A DNA stretch of 64,000 bases, from assembly GCA_018222605.1 (NCBI GenBank), contig JAAEZZ010000001.1, positions 1 to 64,000 on the forward strand, written 5' to 3'. Made by a program: the position numbers and the translations under genes. Every line of letters starts with the position of its first letter. Position 1 is the first letter of the stretch. Positions 17,702 to 28,961 of the stretch are shown piece after piece. The notes beneath the pieces were generated by a model. The model was not told where the DNA came from and ran no database searches. It worked only from the letters and a program-made list of their open reading frames with translations. The stretch comes from Alphaproteobacteria bacterium (GTDB lineage: Bacteria; Pseudomonadota; Alphaproteobacteria; Caulobacterales; Hyphomonadaceae).

Positions 17702-19801
17702 ATGTCCGATACCTTCAAGCTGAATATCGACGGCAAGGATATTGAGGTCCCGCGTCACTACACGCTGATGCAGGCGTGTGAGGAAGCGGGCGCCGAGATT
17801 CCGCGCTTCTGCTATCACGAGCGCCTGTCTGTGGCGGGTAACTGCCGCATGTGCCTCGTCGAGTGGGAAGGCGCGCCGAAGCCGATCGCCTCCTGTGCGC
17901 AAACGGTTGGCGATATGCGTCCGAACCGTGATGGCTCTGCGCCGAACATCCGCACCAAGGGCGATTATGTCGACAAGGCCCGCAATGGTGTGATGGAGTT
18001 CCTGCTGATCAACCATCCGCTGGATTGTCCGATCTGCGACCAGGGCGGTGAGTGTGACCTGCAGGATCAGGCCATGGCCTATGGCCGTGCCGGTAGCCGC
18101 TATGAAGAGAACAAGCGCGCCGTCGAAGACAAGAATATGGGCCCGCTGGTCAAGACGATTATGACCCGCTGCATTCAGTGTACGCGCTGTGTGCGCTTTG
18201 CGGCCGAAGTGGCCGGTGTTGAAGAGATCGGCATGATCAGCCGCGGCGAGAATGCCGAAATCACGACCTATCTGGAAAAGAGCCTGACGTCTGAGCTGTC
18301 CGGCAATGTGATTGACCTTTGCCCGGTCGGCGCGCTGACTTCCAAGCCTTACGCGTTTAATGCGCGCCCGTGGGAGCTACGCAAGACATCCTCCATTGAT
18401 GTGATGGACGCCATGGGCGCCTCTATTCGCGTCGATGCCAAGGGGGATGGCGTGATGCGTATCCTGCCGGAGACCAATGAGGAAATTAACGAGGAGTGGC
18501 TGTCCGACAAATCCCGTTTTGTGTGGGACGGTCTTGCCCGCCAGCGCCTCGACAAGCCTTACATTCGCGAGAATGGTCGTCTGCGCGCCGCAAATTGGGG
18601 CGAAGCTTTCGCTGCTGTCAAAGAGGCTCTGTCCGTCAGTGCAGACAAGATAGGCGTCGTTGCTGGTGACCTGATCGAAGTAGAGCAGGCCAAGGCGGCG
18701 CTGGACCTGTTCCGCGCGCTTGGCGTTAACAGCACCGACTGCCGACCGGCCGGGGCCAAGTATGGGACCGATGGTGTTCGTGAGCGCTACATCCTGAATG
18801 GCACGCTGGCCGGTGTGGAAGAGGCAGACATGCTTCTGCTGATCGGAACCAATCCGCGCGTCGAAGCTGCCGTCTGGAATGCCCGCATCCGCAAGACATG
18901 GCTGTGGGCTGACCTGAAAGTGGGCCGGATCGGCGAAGCTGCAGACCTGACCTATGATCATGAATGGCTAGGCCAGGGTGCGGATGCGCTGACAAACATT
19001 CGTGATACGGATTTCGGCAAGGCTCTCGCCTCTGCTGAGCGTCCGATGATTGTCATCGGTGAGGGAGCTTTGTGCGGTGAAGACGGTGAAGCCGTTCTTG
19101 CCTCTGCTCTGAAGCTTGCGAATGAAGTCGGCGCGATCAAGGATGACTGGGCCGGCTTCGGTATCCTGCACACTGCGGCAGGCCGTGTTGGCGCACTGGA
19201 TGTCGGTTTCGTTCCGGCAGACGGCGGCGCAGACACAGCGGCGATCCTCTCTGGCGGTATGGAGACCGTAGTTCTTCTCGGCGCAGACGAGGTGGATCTA
19301 TCCGGCCTGGGTGATTCCAAAGTCATCTATGTCGGCTCCCATGGGGATGCAGGCGCTGCGCGGGCGGATATTATTCTGCCGTCTGCTGCCTACACCGAAA
19401 TGGCTGCGACATATGTGAACACCGAAGGACGGGTCCAGATGACCTCAAGGGCTGTCCAGCCCAAAGGTGAGGCGCGTGAAGGCTGGGCCATTTTCCGTGC
19501 TCTTTCTGACGTGATGGGCAAGACACTTCCATATGACACGGCTGACGCCCTGAGAGGCGTTTTGTGCGGCGCGGACGGCGAAAATACCGTATTCTCCGGG
19601 CTCGGCTTCGCGCCTGGCGTGCGGGGGATTGAGGCTCTGAAACAGCCAATGACGAGTGCGTCGACGACGCTGACGAGCGTCTCGTTTGGGGCAGTCGTAG
19701 ATGATTTCTACATGACCAACCCGATCGCCCGTGCATCGAAGACAATGGCCGAATGTTCTGCGCTGGCCTCAGCGCTGGACACTCCGGTAGCAGCGGAGTA
19801 G
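17702..19801 (+). CDS. nuoG: NADH-quinone oxidoreductase subunit G
   Basis: A 699-residue 75-kDa subunit. The N-terminal ferredoxin domain binds [2Fe-2S] N1b ([15 protein letters not shown]), then the His-Cys3 cluster N5 motif ([18 protein letters not shown]), then a [4Fe-4S] cluster (CIQCTRC with DLCPVGAL). The remainder is a degenerate molybdopterin-oxidoreductase-like domain without the extra N7 ligands seen in E. coli, as is usual for alphaproteobacteria. The length is normal for the mitochondrial-like form. Confidence 0.97.
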   Translation: MSDTFKLNIDGKDIEVPRHYTLMQACEEAGAEIPRFCYHERLSVAGNCRMCLVEWEGAPKPIASCAQTVGDMRPNRDGSAPNIRTKGDYVDKARNGVMEFLLINHPLDCPICDQGGECDLQDQAMAYGRAGSRYEENKRAVEDKNMGPLVKTIMTRCIQCTRCVRFAAEVAGVEEIGMISRGENAEITTYLEKSLTSELSGNVIDLCPVGALTSKPYAFNARPWELRKTSSIDVMDAMGASIRVDAKGDGVMRILPETNEEINEEWLSDKSRFVWDGLARQRLDKPYIRENGRLRAANWGEAFAAVKEALSVSADKIGVVAGDLIEVEQAKAALDLFRALGVNSTDCRPAGAKYGTDGVRERYILNGTLAGVEEADMLLLIGTNPRVEAAVWNARIRKTWLWADLKVGRIGEAADLTYDHEWLGQGADALTNIRDTDFGKALASAERPMIVIGEGALCGEDGEAVLASALKLANEVGAIKDDWAGFGILHTAAGRVGALDVGFVPADGGADTAAILSGGMETVVLLGADEVDLSGLGDSKVIYVGSHGDAGAARADIILPSAAYTEMAATYVNTEGRVQMTSRAVQPKGEAREGWAIFRALSDVMGKTLPYDTADALRGVLCGADGENTVFSGLGFAPGVRGIEALKQPMTSASTTLTSVSFGAVVDDFYMTNPIARASKTMAECSALASALDTPVAAE

Positions 19802-19811
19802 GGCGGGCGCC

Positions 19812-20903
19812 ATGAGCAACTACGTCGAGTCTTTCGGACAGCTTTGGGGGCCGCTTCTGGTCTTGGGGCAGATTGCCCTGTTCACCCTTGTCCTTCTGCT
19901 GTCGATTGCATTTCTTCTGCTGTTGGACCGTAAGGTCTGGGCAGGTGTGATGATGCGGAAAGGGCCTAACGTTGTCGGCCCGTTCGGTTTACTTCAGTCC
20001 TTTGCTGACTTCGGCAAATTCCTGATCAAGGAAATCGTCATTCCCGCAGGTGCCAACAAGACCGTTTTCATCATGGCGCCGATCCTCACCTGTACGCTCG
20101 CCTTCGCGTCATGGGCAGCCATTCCCGTCGCACCCGGTACGACCAGCGGAACAAGTTGGGTCATTTCAAACCTGAACGTTGGAATTCTTTATCTCTTTGC
20201 CATCAGTTCTCTGGGTGTCTACGGCATCATCATGGGGGGCTGGGCCTCCAACTCAAAATATCCGTTTTTGGGCGCGCTGCGTTCTGCGGCGCAAATGGTG
20301 TCCTATGAGGTTTCCATCGGCTTTGTGATCGTGACGGTGATCCTGCTGGTTGGGTCCATGAATCTGACCGATATCGTCAACAATCAGGATGGCGGTTTCT
20401 GGAACTGGCACGCTTTCAGCTTCCAGAATTTCCCGCTCATCATCGTGATGTTCCCGATGTTCGTGATCTTCTTCATCTCGGCGCTGGCTGAAACCAACCG
20501 CCCACCATTTGACCTTCCTGAAGCGGAATCCGAACTCGTGGCCGGCTATCAGGTTGAGTATGGCTCCACGCCGTACCTGCTCTTCATGCTAGGTGAGTAT
20601 CTGAACATCGTTCTGATGTGCGCCATGATGACCATCCTGTTCCTTGGTGGCTGGCACGGTCCGATCCCGCTGGGTGAGGATTTCGTGCGCGATCACCCGT
20701 TCCTGAACGCCTTTGCTGGCCTGTTCTGGTTCATGTTCAAGATCCTTTTCTTCTTCTTCCTTTTCGCAATGGTGAAAGCCATTGTGCCCCGCTACCGCTA
20801 TGACCAACTGATGCGTCTGGGCTGGAAAGTCTTCCTGCCGACGTCTCTGGTCGCTGTACTGATCGTGGCGGGATATGTCGCTTATATGGGAGTGCAGTCA
20901 TGA
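19812..20903 (+). CDS. nuoH: NADH-quinone oxidoreductase subunit H
   Basis: A 363-residue membrane subunit with eight predicted helices that links the quinone site to the proton-pumping arm. Hallmarks are [20 protein letters not shown] near the N-terminus and [20 protein letters not shown] in the acidic E-channel loop, both complete. The stop overlaps the nuoI start (ATGA). A Phe-rich helix ([12 protein letters not shown]) lies near the C-terminus. Confidence 0.97.
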   Translation: MSNYVESFGQLWGPLLVLGQIALFTLVLLLSIAFLLLLDRKVWAGVMMRKGPNVVGPFGLLQSFADFGKFLIKEIVIPAGANKTVFIMAPILTCTLAFASWAAIPVAPGTTSGTSWVISNLNVGILYLFAISSLGVYGIIMGGWASNSKYPFLGALRSAAQMVSYEVSIGFVIVTVILLVGSMNLTDIVNNQDGGFWNWHAFSFQNFPLIIVMFPMFVIFFISALAETNRPPFDLPEAESELVAGYQVEYGSTPYLLFMLGEYLNIVLMCAMMTILFLGGWHGPIPLGEDFVRDHPFLNAFAGLFWFMFKILFFFFLFAMVKAIVPRYRYDQLMRLGWKVFLPTSLVAVLIVAGYVAYMGVQS

Positions 20904-21385
20904 GCCTCGCGCAAACCATACGCGGTGCACTGTTGACAGATTTCCTCGGGGCCTTTGTTGTGGCAACCCGGGAAATGTTCCGCCGCAAGGCAACCGTAAA
21001 CTACCCGTTTGAGAAGAACCCGCTGTCTCCGCGGTTCCGGGGTGAGCATGCGCTGCGCCGCTATCCCAGCGGGGAAGAGCGCTGCATCGCCTGTAAGCTC
21101 TGTGAAGCGATCTGCCCGGCGCAAGCCATCACGATTGAGGCAGAGCCCCGCGCAGACGGTGCCCGGCGTACGACGCGCTACGACATCGACATGGTGAAAT
21201 GCATCTATTGCGGCTTCTGCCAAGAGGCATGCCCGGTGGATGCAATCGTGGAAGGTCCGAACTTCGAATTCGCGACCGAAACACGCGAGGAGCTGTTCTA
21301 TGACAAGGACCGTCTGCTCGCGAATGGCGACCGTTGGGAACGGCTGATCGCCAAGAATTTGGAACTCGATGCGCCTTATCGCTAG
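20900..21385 (+). CDS. nuoI: NADH-quinone oxidoreductase subunit I
   Basis: A 161-residue 23-kDa subunit holding two [4Fe-4S] clusters (N6a and N6b). The two ferredoxin motifs are [12 protein letters not shown] and [12 protein letters not shown]. The N-terminal amphipathic helix anchors it to the membrane arm. Overlap with nuoH (ATGA) implies coupling. It is followed by a 61-bp gap, the longest within the nuo operon apart from the sORF region, containing a hairpin. Confidence 0.97.
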   Translation: MSLAQTIRGALLTDFLGAFVVATREMFRRKATVNYPFEKNPLSPRFRGEHALRRYPSGEERCIACKLCEAICPAQAITIEAEPRADGARRTTRYDIDMVKCIYCGFCQEACPVDAIVEGPNFEFATETREELFYDKDRLLANGDRWERLIAKNLELDAPYR

Positions 21386-21405
21386 GGCGCTGTAAATTGA
21401 AACTC

Positions 21406-21423
21406 GTGGAGCCTTCGCTCCAC
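21406..21423 (+). other. intra-operon hairpin between nuoI and nuoJ
   Basis: GTGGAGC-CTTC-GCTCCAC is a perfect 7-bp stem with a 4-nt loop, 20 bases after the nuoI stop and 23 bases before the nuoJ GTG. There is no T-run after it, so it is not a standard terminator. It sits between the peripheral-arm and membrane-arm genes and could be an mRNA processing or stability element. Confidence 0.5.
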
Positions 21424-21446
21424 CAAGAAGGGGGCCTAGAAGGGCT

Positions 21447-22040
21447 GTGGCAGTCTACGCTTTCTATCTGATCGCGCTGGTCGTGCTCGTCTCGGCATTG
21501 TCCGTGATCATGGCACGCAACCCGGTTCACTCCGTGTTGTGGCTGATCCTCGCATTCTTTTCATCTGCAGGCCTTCTGGTCCTGATCGGGGCGGAATTCC
21601 TCGCCATGCTTCTGGTCGTTGTCTATGTCGGCGCGGTGGCGGTGTTGTTCCTGTTCGTTGTCATGATGCTGGATGTGGACTTTGTTGAGCTCAAGCAGGG
21701 CACGTTGCGATACTGGCCCTTCGCGGTGCTGGTTGGTGTGATTTTTGCGGCCGAGATCGTGCTCGCGACCGTGTTCGGAACCACCACCAACGCTTCCACC
21801 TTTGATGCTTCACCGGGGGCTGCCACCAATACCGAGGCCATCGGCAAGGTGATGTACACGCAATATCTGCTGCTGTTCCAGATGGCGGGCATCATCCTCT
21901 TGGTAGCGATGATCGGTGCGATTGTGCTGACCCTGCGTCACCGCCCGGAAACGAAACGCCAGAACATTGCTAAACAAACTTCGCGCCGCCGCAGCGACGC
22001 CGTCGAACTGAAGGACCCCACACCGGGGCAAGGGATCTGA
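21447..22040 (+). CDS. nuoJ: NADH-quinone oxidoreductase subunit J
   Basis: A 197-residue membrane subunit with five predicted helices. The conserved [14 protein letters not shown] and [21 protein letters not shown] segments identify it; the latter contains the pi-bulge helix that moves during turnover. It begins with GTG; AAGGG lies very close (2 bases) and another purine run about 13 bases away, so translation may be weak or depend on upstream ribosomes. The C-terminal tail is cytoplasmic and basic. Confidence 0.95.
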   Translation: MAVYAFYLIALVVLVSALSVIMARNPVHSVLWLILAFFSSAGLLVLIGAEFLAMLLVVVYVGAVAVLFLFVVMMLDVDFVELKQGTLRYWPFAVLVGVIFAAEIVLATVFGTTTNASTFDASPGAATNTEAIGKVMYTQYLLLFQMAGIILLVAMIGAIVLTLRHRPETKRQNIAKQTSRRRSDAVELKDPTPGQGI

Positions 22041-22044
22041 GACA

Positions 22045-22353
22045 ATGGACCTTGGGCTTTCTCACTATCTTGCCGTGTCTGCGGCCCTGTTCACGATCGG
22101 GGTCGTTGGCATATTCGTGAACCGCAAGAACATCATCGTCATTCTCATGGCGATCGAGTTGATCCTGCTTTCCGTGAACCTGAACTTGGTCGCATTCTCG
22201 GTCTTTAACGGAACGATTACAGGGCAGATCTTCGCGATGCTGGTGTTGACGGTGGCTGCTGCTGAAGCGGCCGTCGGGCTTGCCGTTCTGGTCGTCTATT
22301 TCCGCAATCGCGGCGACATCTCTGTTGAGAGTGTCGACCTGATGAAGGGATAG
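22045..22353 (+). CDS. nuoK: NADH-quinone oxidoreductase subunit K
   Basis: A 102-residue three-helix membrane subunit, homologous to MrpC and ND4L. The two conserved acidic residues of the proton path appear as the Glu of [13 protein letters not shown] and of [14 protein letters not shown]. The length and helix pattern are standard. It starts four bases after nuoJ. Confidence 0.97.
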   Translation: MDLGLSHYLAVSAALFTIGVVGIFVNRKNIIVILMAIELILLSVNLNLVAFSVFNGTITGQIFAMLVLTVAAAEAAVGLAVLVVYFRNRGDISVESVDLMKG

Positions 22354-22357
22354 ATGG

Positions 22358-24517
22358 ATGCTGCCTGATTTCCTTATTCTCTATATCGTCCTGGCGCCGG
22401 GGCTGATCGCTCTTACAGGGCTGGTCCACAAATTTATCGGCGACAAGCTCGTCATGACGCTGACGACGGCTGTTGTCCTGTCAGCTGGTGCCCTGTCGCT
22501 GTTCCAGTTGTTTGCCTATGTCGCTGGTCTTGGCGGTCACGTAGCAGGCGGTGAGGAACACCATGCCAGCCTGGTTGCGATGTCTACGGCTAGCGAGTTG
22601 AAGCAGCACATCATTACGCTAATGCCCTGGATTCATGTGGGTGAGTTCCAGGCAAACTGGGCAATTCGCGTCGATACGCTTTCCATCGTGATGATGGCAG
22701 TCATCACGGGTGTGTCGGGTCTCGTTCACCTCTATTCCTGGGGCTATATGAGTGAAGAGCCGCACAAAGCGCGTTTCTTCAGCTATCTGTCGCTCTTTAC
22801 CTTCATGATGCTGATGCTGGTCACGGCAGACAACTTCATCCAGCTTTTCTTTGGCTGGGAAGGTGTGGGCCTCGCTTCTTACTTGCTCATCGGCTTCTGG
22901 TATCAGAACAAGGCGCCGAACGACGCTTCCATCAAGGCTTTCGTGACCAACCGTGTGGGCGACTTCGGCCTTGCACTGGGTATCATGGCAGTCTTCTATG
23001 TATTCAGATCTGTGGAGTTCGGCCCGGTTCTGGAAGCTGTGCGCCAGAATACGGCGGTTGTGCCGGTCGGCTTTACAGAAGCTTTCCCGGTACGCGAGCT
23101 GAGCATCTCTTTCCTTCACTGGAACCTGAATGCGCTCGAAGTCATCGGCGTACTGCTGTTCATCGGTGCGATGGGTAAGTCTGCGCAGTTCTTCCTGCAC
23201 GTCTGGCTGCCGGACGCCATGGAAGGCCCGACGCCAGTTTCCGCCCTGATCCACGCCGCAACCATGGTTACGGCTGGTGTCTACCTCGTCTGTCTTCTGT
23301 CGCCGATCTACGAATATACGATCTATGCTGCAGGCATGATCACGATCGTCGGCGCAGTGACGGCACTTTATGCCGCTACGGTCGGCATGGCGCAGAACGA
23401 CATCAAGCGCGTCATTGCCTACTCAACCTGTTCCCAGCTCGGCTACATGTTCTTTGCGGCAGGTGTTGGCGCCTATGAGGCGGCCATGTTCCACCTGTTC
23501 ACGCACGCCTTCTTCAAGGCTCTGCTGTTCCTTGGTGCCGGCTCTGTCATTCACGGTATGCACCACGAACAGGACATGCGCAAAATGGGTGGTCTGGCGA
23601 AGTACATGCCGCTCACCTATGCCGCCATGATGATTGGTACAATTGCCATCATTGGCCTGGGTATCCCGCATACACAAATCGGTTTCTCCGGCTTCTTCTC
23701 GAAAGATGCCATCCTGGAGAGCGCGTTCGCTGGAGGCGCTGCTGAGGTCATGTTCGGCCAGTTGGCCTTCTGGTTCGGCATTATCGCGGCCTTCCTGACG
23801 AGCTTCTACTCCTGGCGGCTTATCTATATGACCTTCCACGGCCCAATGGCGTCGAAGGCTCATCATAACGAAGTGCACGACGAAGCAGACTCTCATGCGG
23901 ACGACCATCTGGCAGCAGATGATCATCATGATCATGGCCACCATGGCGAGCCGCATGAGTCTCCGCTGGTCATGCTGGTGCCGCTTGCATTGCTTAGCAT
24001 TGGCGCCATGTTCGCAGGTCTGTATTTCTACAATGCCTTCGTTGATCACAATAATGAGGCCTTCTGGGCGGGTGCGATTTATCGCTCGGTTGAGAACCAT
24101 GTTCTGCACAATCGTCACGATGTGCCGGAATGGGTGATCTACGCACCTCTGATCGTCACGATTGCGGGCTTCCTGATTGCGACCTTCACGTACTACTTCA
24201 ATCGTGGTGTCGGTAAGCGCATCGCCGACAGCGGTGGGCCACTCTACTCGCTGTTCTACAACAAGTGGTACTTCGACGAGATCTACCAAGCGACGCTGGT
24301 CCGTGGATCGGCTTTGCTCGGTAATCTCTTCTGGAAAGCCGACAAGAAGATCATCGACGGTCTTGGCCCTGATGGTGTGACTCATGTCACACAGGGTGCC
24401 GCCAAGCGTCTGTCCAAGATGCATACTGGCTATCTGTACCACTACGCATTTGTGATTATCGGCGCTGCACTCGTATTCGGTGGAATTATGTGGCTGCGCG
24501 CTGGAGGAGTTAACTAA
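22358..24517 (+). CDS. nuoL: NADH-quinone oxidoreductase subunit L
   Basis: A 719-residue antiporter-like proton-pumping subunit at the distal end of the membrane arm, with the long lateral helix near its C-terminus. Conserved segments include [17 protein letters not shown] (pump Glu), [20 protein letters not shown] (Lys) and [21 protein letters not shown] loop around residues 500-533 is unusual: about 11 His and many Asp/Glu in 33 residues ([16 protein letters not shown], then HHDHGHH), possibly metal binding. The stop overlaps the nuoM start (TAATG). Confidence 0.97.
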   Translation: MLPDFLILYIVLAPGLIALTGLVHKFIGDKLVMTLTTAVVLSAGALSLFQLFAYVAGLGGHVAGGEEHHASLVAMSTASELKQHIITLMPWIHVGEFQANWAIRVDTLSIVMMAVITGVSGLVHLYSWGYMSEEPHKARFFSYLSLFTFMMLMLVTADNFIQLFFGWEGVGLASYLLIGFWYQNKAPNDASIKAFVTNRVGDFGLALGIMAVFYVFRSVEFGPVLEAVRQNTAVVPVGFTEAFPVRELSISFLHWNLNALEVIGVLLFIGAMGKSAQFFLHVWLPDAMEGPTPVSALIHAATMVTAGVYLVCLLSPIYEYTIYAAGMITIVGAVTALYAATVGMAQNDIKRVIAYSTCSQLGYMFFAAGVGAYEAAMFHLFTHAFFKALLFLGAGSVIHGMHHEQDMRKMGGLAKYMPLTYAAMMIGTIAIIGLGIPHTQIGFSGFFSKDAILESAFAGGAAEVMFGQLAFWFGIIAAFLTSFYSWRLIYMTFHGPMASKAHHNEVHDEADSHADDHLAADDHHDHGHHGEPHESPLVMLVPLALLSIGAMFAGLYFYNAFVDHNNEAFWAGAIYRSVENHVLHNRHDVPEWVIYAPLIVTIAGFLIATFTYYFNRGVGKRIADSGGPLYSLFYNKWYFDEIYQATLVRGSALLGNLFWKADKKIIDGLGPDGVTHVTQGAAKRLSKMHTGYLYHYAFVIIGAALVFGGIMWLRAGGVN

Positions 24518-26016
24518 TGGGCGGTTTTCCCATTCTCTCGGCGATGACATTCCTGCCGTTGGCAGGAGCGTTGATCATCATGGTCGTGCGTGCGGCTACA
24601 GCGGGCAGCCGGGATGAGACCCAGGCAGGTTCTGAAGGGCGCACGGCCCTCATGGCAGGTTTGATTATTTCCGGCGCGACCTTCCTGGTCTCACTTGCCG
24701 CGTTTGCCTATTACAATCCGGCTGAGCCTGGCTATCAGCTTGTTGAGCAATATCGCTGGTACCAGAATATCAGCTACAAGATGGGCGTGGACGGTCTGTC
24801 AATCACGCTGATCCTGCTGACAACCTTCCTGACGCCGATATGTCTTCTCGCGAGTTGGAACTCGATCAACAAGCGCGTCACAGAATATGTCGTCGCTTTC
24901 CTGGTGCTTGAGACCTTCATGATCGGAGTGTTCACCGCGCTGGATCTGGTGCTGTTCTATATCTTCTTCGAAGCAGGCCTCATCCCGATGTTTCTGATCA
25001 TCGGTATCTGGGGCGGTCCGGACAAGATCTATGCGGCGTTCAAATTCTTCCTCTACACGCTGATCGGTTCTCTCTTCATGCTGGTGGCCGTGGTCTACAT
25101 GTACCAGGCTGCAGGCAGCTCTGACTTTGAAGTTCTTGAGAGCTACGAATTCGCGCGCAATGCACAGACTTGGCTGTGGCTTGCCTTCATGGCGTCGTTC
25201 GCCGTCAAATTGCCTATGTGGCCCGTGCATACATGGCTTCCAGATGCGCACGTACAGGCGCCAACAGCTGGGTCCGTCGTACTGGCCGGCGTTTTGCTGA
25301 AGATGGGCGGATATGGCTTCTTGCGCTTCTCGCTGCCCATGTTTCCGGACGCCAGCCATCTCTTCCAGCCGGTCATGTTCGCGCTGGCCGTCGTGGCAAT
25401 TGTCTACACTTCGCTCGTCGCGTGGCGTCAGACAGACATGAAGAAGCTGATTGCGTACTCATCCGTCGCGCACATGGGCTTTGTGACGCTTGGCGTGTTC
25501 TCGTTCAACGAAGCCGGTGTGCAGGGTGCCATCTTCCAGATGCTCAGCCACGGTATCATTTCCGGCGCGCTGTTTCTGATTGTCGGCGTTGTTTATGATC
25601 GCATGCACACACGTGAGATTTCCGCTTATGGCGGTCTTGTTCACCGCATGCCGATTTACGCAACGCTGTTCATGCTCTTCACCATGGCCAATGTCGGTTT
25701 GCCAGGTACGTCAGGCTTCATCGGTGAGATTCTTACCATGGTCGGCGGTTTCCAGGCCTCCACATGGGCCGCCTTTGGCGCCGCGCTTGGGGTGATCTTC
25801 TCTGCCGTATACATGCTGACCCTGTATCGTCGTACCGTGTTTGGCCAGATCACGAATCCCAAGCTGAACGCCATCAAGGACATGAACCTGATCGAATTGA
25901 TCTGCATTGTGCCATTGGCCCTGCTGACCATTCTGTTCGGTGTTGCACCCAATCTCATTTTCAACATTACTGAAGGCTCGGCGCTGCGTGTGCTGAACCT
26001 GATGGCAGGAGGCTGA
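24517..26016 (+). CDS. nuoM: NADH-quinone oxidoreductase subunit M
   Basis: A 499-residue antiporter-like subunit with about 14 helices. Hallmarks are [21 protein letters not shown] (with the key Glu), [20 protein letters not shown] and [18 protein letters not shown]. The length is standard. It is coupled to nuoL by a one-base overlap and lies six bases before nuoN. Confidence 0.97.
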   Translation: MGGFPILSAMTFLPLAGALIIMVVRAATAGSRDETQAGSEGRTALMAGLIISGATFLVSLAAFAYYNPAEPGYQLVEQYRWYQNISYKMGVDGLSITLILLTTFLTPICLLASWNSINKRVTEYVVAFLVLETFMIGVFTALDLVLFYIFFEAGLIPMFLIIGIWGGPDKIYAAFKFFLYTLIGSLFMLVAVVYMYQAAGSSDFEVLESYEFARNAQTWLWLAFMASFAVKLPMWPVHTWLPDAHVQAPTAGSVVLAGVLLKMGGYGFLRFSLPMFPDASHLFQPVMFALAVVAIVYTSLVAWRQTDMKKLIAYSSVAHMGFVTLGVFSFNEAGVQGAIFQMLSHGIISGALFLIVGVVYDRMHTREISAYGGLVHRMPIYATLFMLFTMANVGLPGTSGFIGEILTMVGGFQASTWAAFGAALGVIFSAVYMLTLYRRTVFGQITNPKLNAIKDMNLIELICIVPLALLTILFGVAPNLIFNITEGSALRVLNLMAGG

Positions 26017-26022
26017 CCTCTC

Positions 26023-27450
26023 ATGCTGGATTACACTGCCATGATCCTTGCAATCGGGCCTGAACTCTGGCTCGCAGCGACTGCTCTGATCGGTGTGCTT
26101 CTCGGCGCCGTTCTGAAGGACAAGTTCAACGCGTTTGCCTTCAAGTTCGGTGCGCTGGTTCTGTTTGCGGCCGCGGCATTCTCTCTGATGAATTATCAGG
26201 GCGGAGAAGCCTTCAATGGCCTGGTGCGCACCAATACCTTTGTGAACTTCGCCAAGTTTGTAAGCTATGCGATTGGCGGCGTCACATTGATGATGTCCGA
26301 AGGCTTCCTGAAGCGTCACAACACAATTCGCTATGAATATGCCCTGCTGACGATCTTCGCCAGCCTTGGCATCGGGATGACGCTCTCTGCGGCTGACTTG
26401 ATGACTCTCTATATGGGCGTCGAGACGCTCAGCCTGTCTTCCTATGTGATGGCCGCGTTCCACCGCGACTCCATTCGCTCCTCTGAAGCCGGTCTGAAAT
26501 ATTTCGTCCTTGGCTCGCTGGCGTCCGGCATGCTGCTTTATGGTGCCTCGCTGGTCTATGGTTTCGCAGGATCTACTGAGTATGTGGCCATTGCAGCCGC
26601 TGAACCTTCTGTCGGAATGATGTTCGGCATGGTCCTTATGATCGTCGGCCTGGCGTTCAAGGTCTCCGCCGCTCCGATGCACGTGTGGACACCGGATGTT
26701 TATGAAGGTTCACCGACACCGGTTGCAGCCTTCTTTGCAACTGCTCCGAAAATGGCTTCCATGGTTGTGTTCGCGAATGTGATGTACACCGTATTCGGTG
26801 GCATCATCGAGCAATGGCAAATGATCCTGTCGATCATCGCAGGCCTATCCATGATCATTGGGTCACTTGGCGCCCTGACGCAGACGAACATCAAGCGACT
26901 GCTCGGCTATTCCTCGATTGCCAATATCGGCTATGCACTTGTGGCTGTGGCTGCCGGGCAGGAATTTGGGGCGGGACCTCTGCTCGTCTTTATGACCTTG
27001 TATGTCATTGCTTCGCTCGGCCTGTTTGCAGGCGTGCTGTCCATGCGCCGCAAAGGCGGTATGGTTGAAGGCATCAATGAATTGGGCGGCCTGATGCGCA
27101 AGCGTCCATGGCTGGCGATTGCCCTGTCTGTCTTGATTTTCTCCATGGCCGGACTGCCACCCTTCGGCGGCTTCTTCGGGAAGTGGGAGGTGCTGAATGC
27201 CGGTCTGGATGCAGGGCTGTTACCACTTGCAGTTATTCTGGTGCTCGCATCCGTTGTGTCGCTTGGCTACTATCTGCGCCTGATCAAGATCATGTGGTTT
27301 GATGAGCCGACTGAGAAGTTCGAAGCAATTGATGGCTCTGTAACCTTTACGGTCATCGCATCGGCGGTGCTGACGGGTGTTGTGTTCCTGATCTTTATCT
27401 ACCAGCTGTCAGGTTGGGCCGGGAACGCCGCTGCGGGTCTGGCGATTTGA
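26023..27450 (+). CDS. nuoN: NADH-quinone oxidoreductase subunit N
   Basis: A 475-residue antiporter-like subunit next to NuoJ/K/A in the membrane arm. Conserved elements are [39 protein letters not shown] and [17 protein letters not shown], together with [10 protein letters not shown] near the C-terminus. It is the last complex I gene; its stop overlaps the start of birA (TTGA), so the transcript continues into unrelated genes. Confidence 0.97.
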   Translation: MLDYTAMILAIGPELWLAATALIGVLLGAVLKDKFNAFAFKFGALVLFAAAAFSLMNYQGGEAFNGLVRTNTFVNFAKFVSYAIGGVTLMMSEGFLKRHNTIRYEYALLTIFASLGIGMTLSAADLMTLYMGVETLSLSSYVMAAFHRDSIRSSEAGLKYFVLGSLASGMLLYGASLVYGFAGSTEYVAIAAAEPSVGMMFGMVLMIVGLAFKVSAAPMHVWTPDVYEGSPTPVAAFFATAPKMASMVVFANVMYTVFGGIIEQWQMILSIIAGLSMIIGSLGALTQTNIKRLLGYSSIANIGYALVAVAAGQEFGAGPLLVFMTLYVIASLGLFAGVLSMRRKGGMVEGINELGGLMRKRPWLAIALSVLIFSMAGLPPFGGFFGKWEVLNAGLDAGLLPLAVILVLASVVSLGYYLRLIKIMWFDEPTEKFEAIDGSVTFTVIASAVLTGVVFLIFIYQLSGWAGNAAAGLAI

Positions 27451-28184
27451 GTTTCGACTGGCCCGTCTATCATCTGGGCGTCATAGACAGCACGAACACG
27501 GAAGCCCAGCGCCGTGCCAGAGCTGGCCAGATCGAGAACTGCTGGCTGGTTGCTGAAGCGCAGACCGCAGGCCGGGGACGTTTGCAGCGTCCTTGGCTGT
27601 CGTCTTCCGGGAACCTGTTTTCCACCGCATTCTTCCGTGAGCCGGGAGGTATCTCTATCGCGGCGCGGCTGCCTTTTGCGACAGCTCTCGCCGTGTCCGA
27701 CACGGCGGCTATTGTTGTACCGAGTGCGCCGGTCAGGCTAAAATGGCCAAATGATGCGCGCGTCGATCAGGCGAAGCTTTCCGGCATTCTGATCGAGACA
27801 GGCGGGCAGGGACAGGATTTCTGGGTTGCCGCCGGCATAGGCATCAATGTGGCCGAAAGTCCTGAAGGCACAGGCCAGGCTGCGACCTGCATTCATGCGC
27901 TGAGGGGAGACACGCTGGTTAGCGCAGAAGACGTGCTTAGCGTTCTCAGGAAAACTTTTGCGCATCGCCTGCAACAGGCACGGCATAGTTTTGCCCCCAT
28001 TCGCGAAGACTGGCTGAAAGTGGCGGAAGGTCTGGGGCAGACCGTTCGGGTCAATGTCTCTGATAGTTCCATAGAGGGCATTTTCGAGGATATGGCCGAG
28101 GATGGGGCCCTTATTCTGCGATTGCCCAATGGGGAACGGCAGATGATAAGGGCGGGGGATGTCTCCCTGATAGGAAGGACATAG
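27447..28184 (+). CDS. birA: biotin--[acetyl-CoA-carboxylase] ligase
   Basis: A 245-residue biotin protein ligase that attaches biotin to AccB via biotinyl-AMP. The motif GRGRLQRPW forms the biotinyl-AMP binding loop, and the core [22 protein letters not shown] is intact in pieces. There is no N-terminal DNA-binding domain (class I), so unlike E. coli BirA it should not act as a repressor. The start is taken as TTG at 27447, overlapping the nuoN stop; another TTG at 27414 would add eleven residues without family similarity. Confidence 0.93.
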   Translation: MSFDWPVYHLGVIDSTNTEAQRRARAGQIENCWLVAEAQTAGRGRLQRPWLSSSGNLFSTAFFREPGGISIAARLPFATALAVSDTAAIVVPSAPVRLKWPNDARVDQAKLSGILIETGGQGQDFWVAAGIGINVAESPEGTGQAATCIHALRGDTLVSAEDVLSVLRKTFAHRLQQARHSFAPIREDWLKVAEGLGQTVRVNVSDSSIEGIFEDMAEDGALILRLPNGERQMIRAGDVSLIGRT

Positions 28185-28188
28185 ATAC

Positions 28189-28956
28189 ATGCTGTTGGCG
28201 ATCGACGTTGGTAACACCAATACGGTTTTTGGTATTCATGACGGTGAGAACTGGATCAATCAGTGGCGCAGCGCGACGGACGCGACCAAAACCGCAGATG
28301 ATCACGCCGCGTGGTTGTGGCGTCTTGCCGATATGTACAAGGTCGACCTGCACCAGATCAAAGGCTGCGTGATTTCTACCGTTGTGCCACAAGCGCAGTT
28401 CAACTTCCGGAATCTGGCGCGCCGCTATCTTGAAATTGAGCCTATGTTCATTGGGGATCCTCAGCTCAAGACAGGTGTTGAGGTCCGTATTCACCGGCCG
28501 GAACAGGTCGGTGCTGACCGGATTGTCAGTGCGCTAGGTGCCCATGTAAGCTATCCGGGCAATCTGATCGTGATCGACAGCGGCACGGCAACCACGTTTG
28601 ATGTCGTCTCGGAAGATGGTGGCTTTGAAGGCGGTATCATTTCCCCCGGTATCAACCTCTCGGTCCGCGCGCTGCACGACGCCGCGGCCCAGCTGCCAAG
28701 GATCGCCATTCAGCGTCCGCAGCATGTTATTGGCCAGGATACTGTAAGTGCCATGCAGTCAGGCGTGTTCTGGGGGTATATTGATCTGATTGATGGGCTC
28801 GTCCGTCGCATCAAGGCCGAATATGGAAAACCCATGCAGGTTGTCGCGACGGGAGGTGTTGCCTCCCTCTTTGAAGGCGCCAGCGAAACTATAGATCATT
28901 ATGATCAGGATATTACGATCCGCGGCCTCCTGGAAATTTATCGTCGAAACAGTTGA
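28189..28956 (+). CDS. coaX: type III pantothenate kinase
   Basis: A 255-residue CoaX of the acetate-and-sugar-kinase fold that phosphorylates pantothenate in the first step of coenzyme A synthesis. The phosphate loop [10 protein letters not shown] (6-15), the [11 protein letters not shown] segment and the [11 protein letters not shown] segment are all recognisable. It replaces CoaA, as in many alphaproteobacteria. It starts four bases after birA, both being cofactor-related genes, and lies six bases before the RNase J gene. Confidence 0.95.
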   Translation: MLLAIDVGNTNTVFGIHDGENWINQWRSATDATKTADDHAAWLWRLADMYKVDLHQIKGCVISTVVPQAQFNFRNLARRYLEIEPMFIGDPQLKTGVEVRIHRPEQVGADRIVSALGAHVSYPGNLIVIDSGTATTFDVVSEDGGFEGGIISPGINLSVRALHDAAAQLPRIAIQRPQHVIGQDTVSAMQSGVFWGYIDLIDGLVRRIKAEYGKPMQVVATGGVASLFEGASETIDHYDQDITIRGLLEIYRRNS

Positions 28957-28961
28957 GATTT

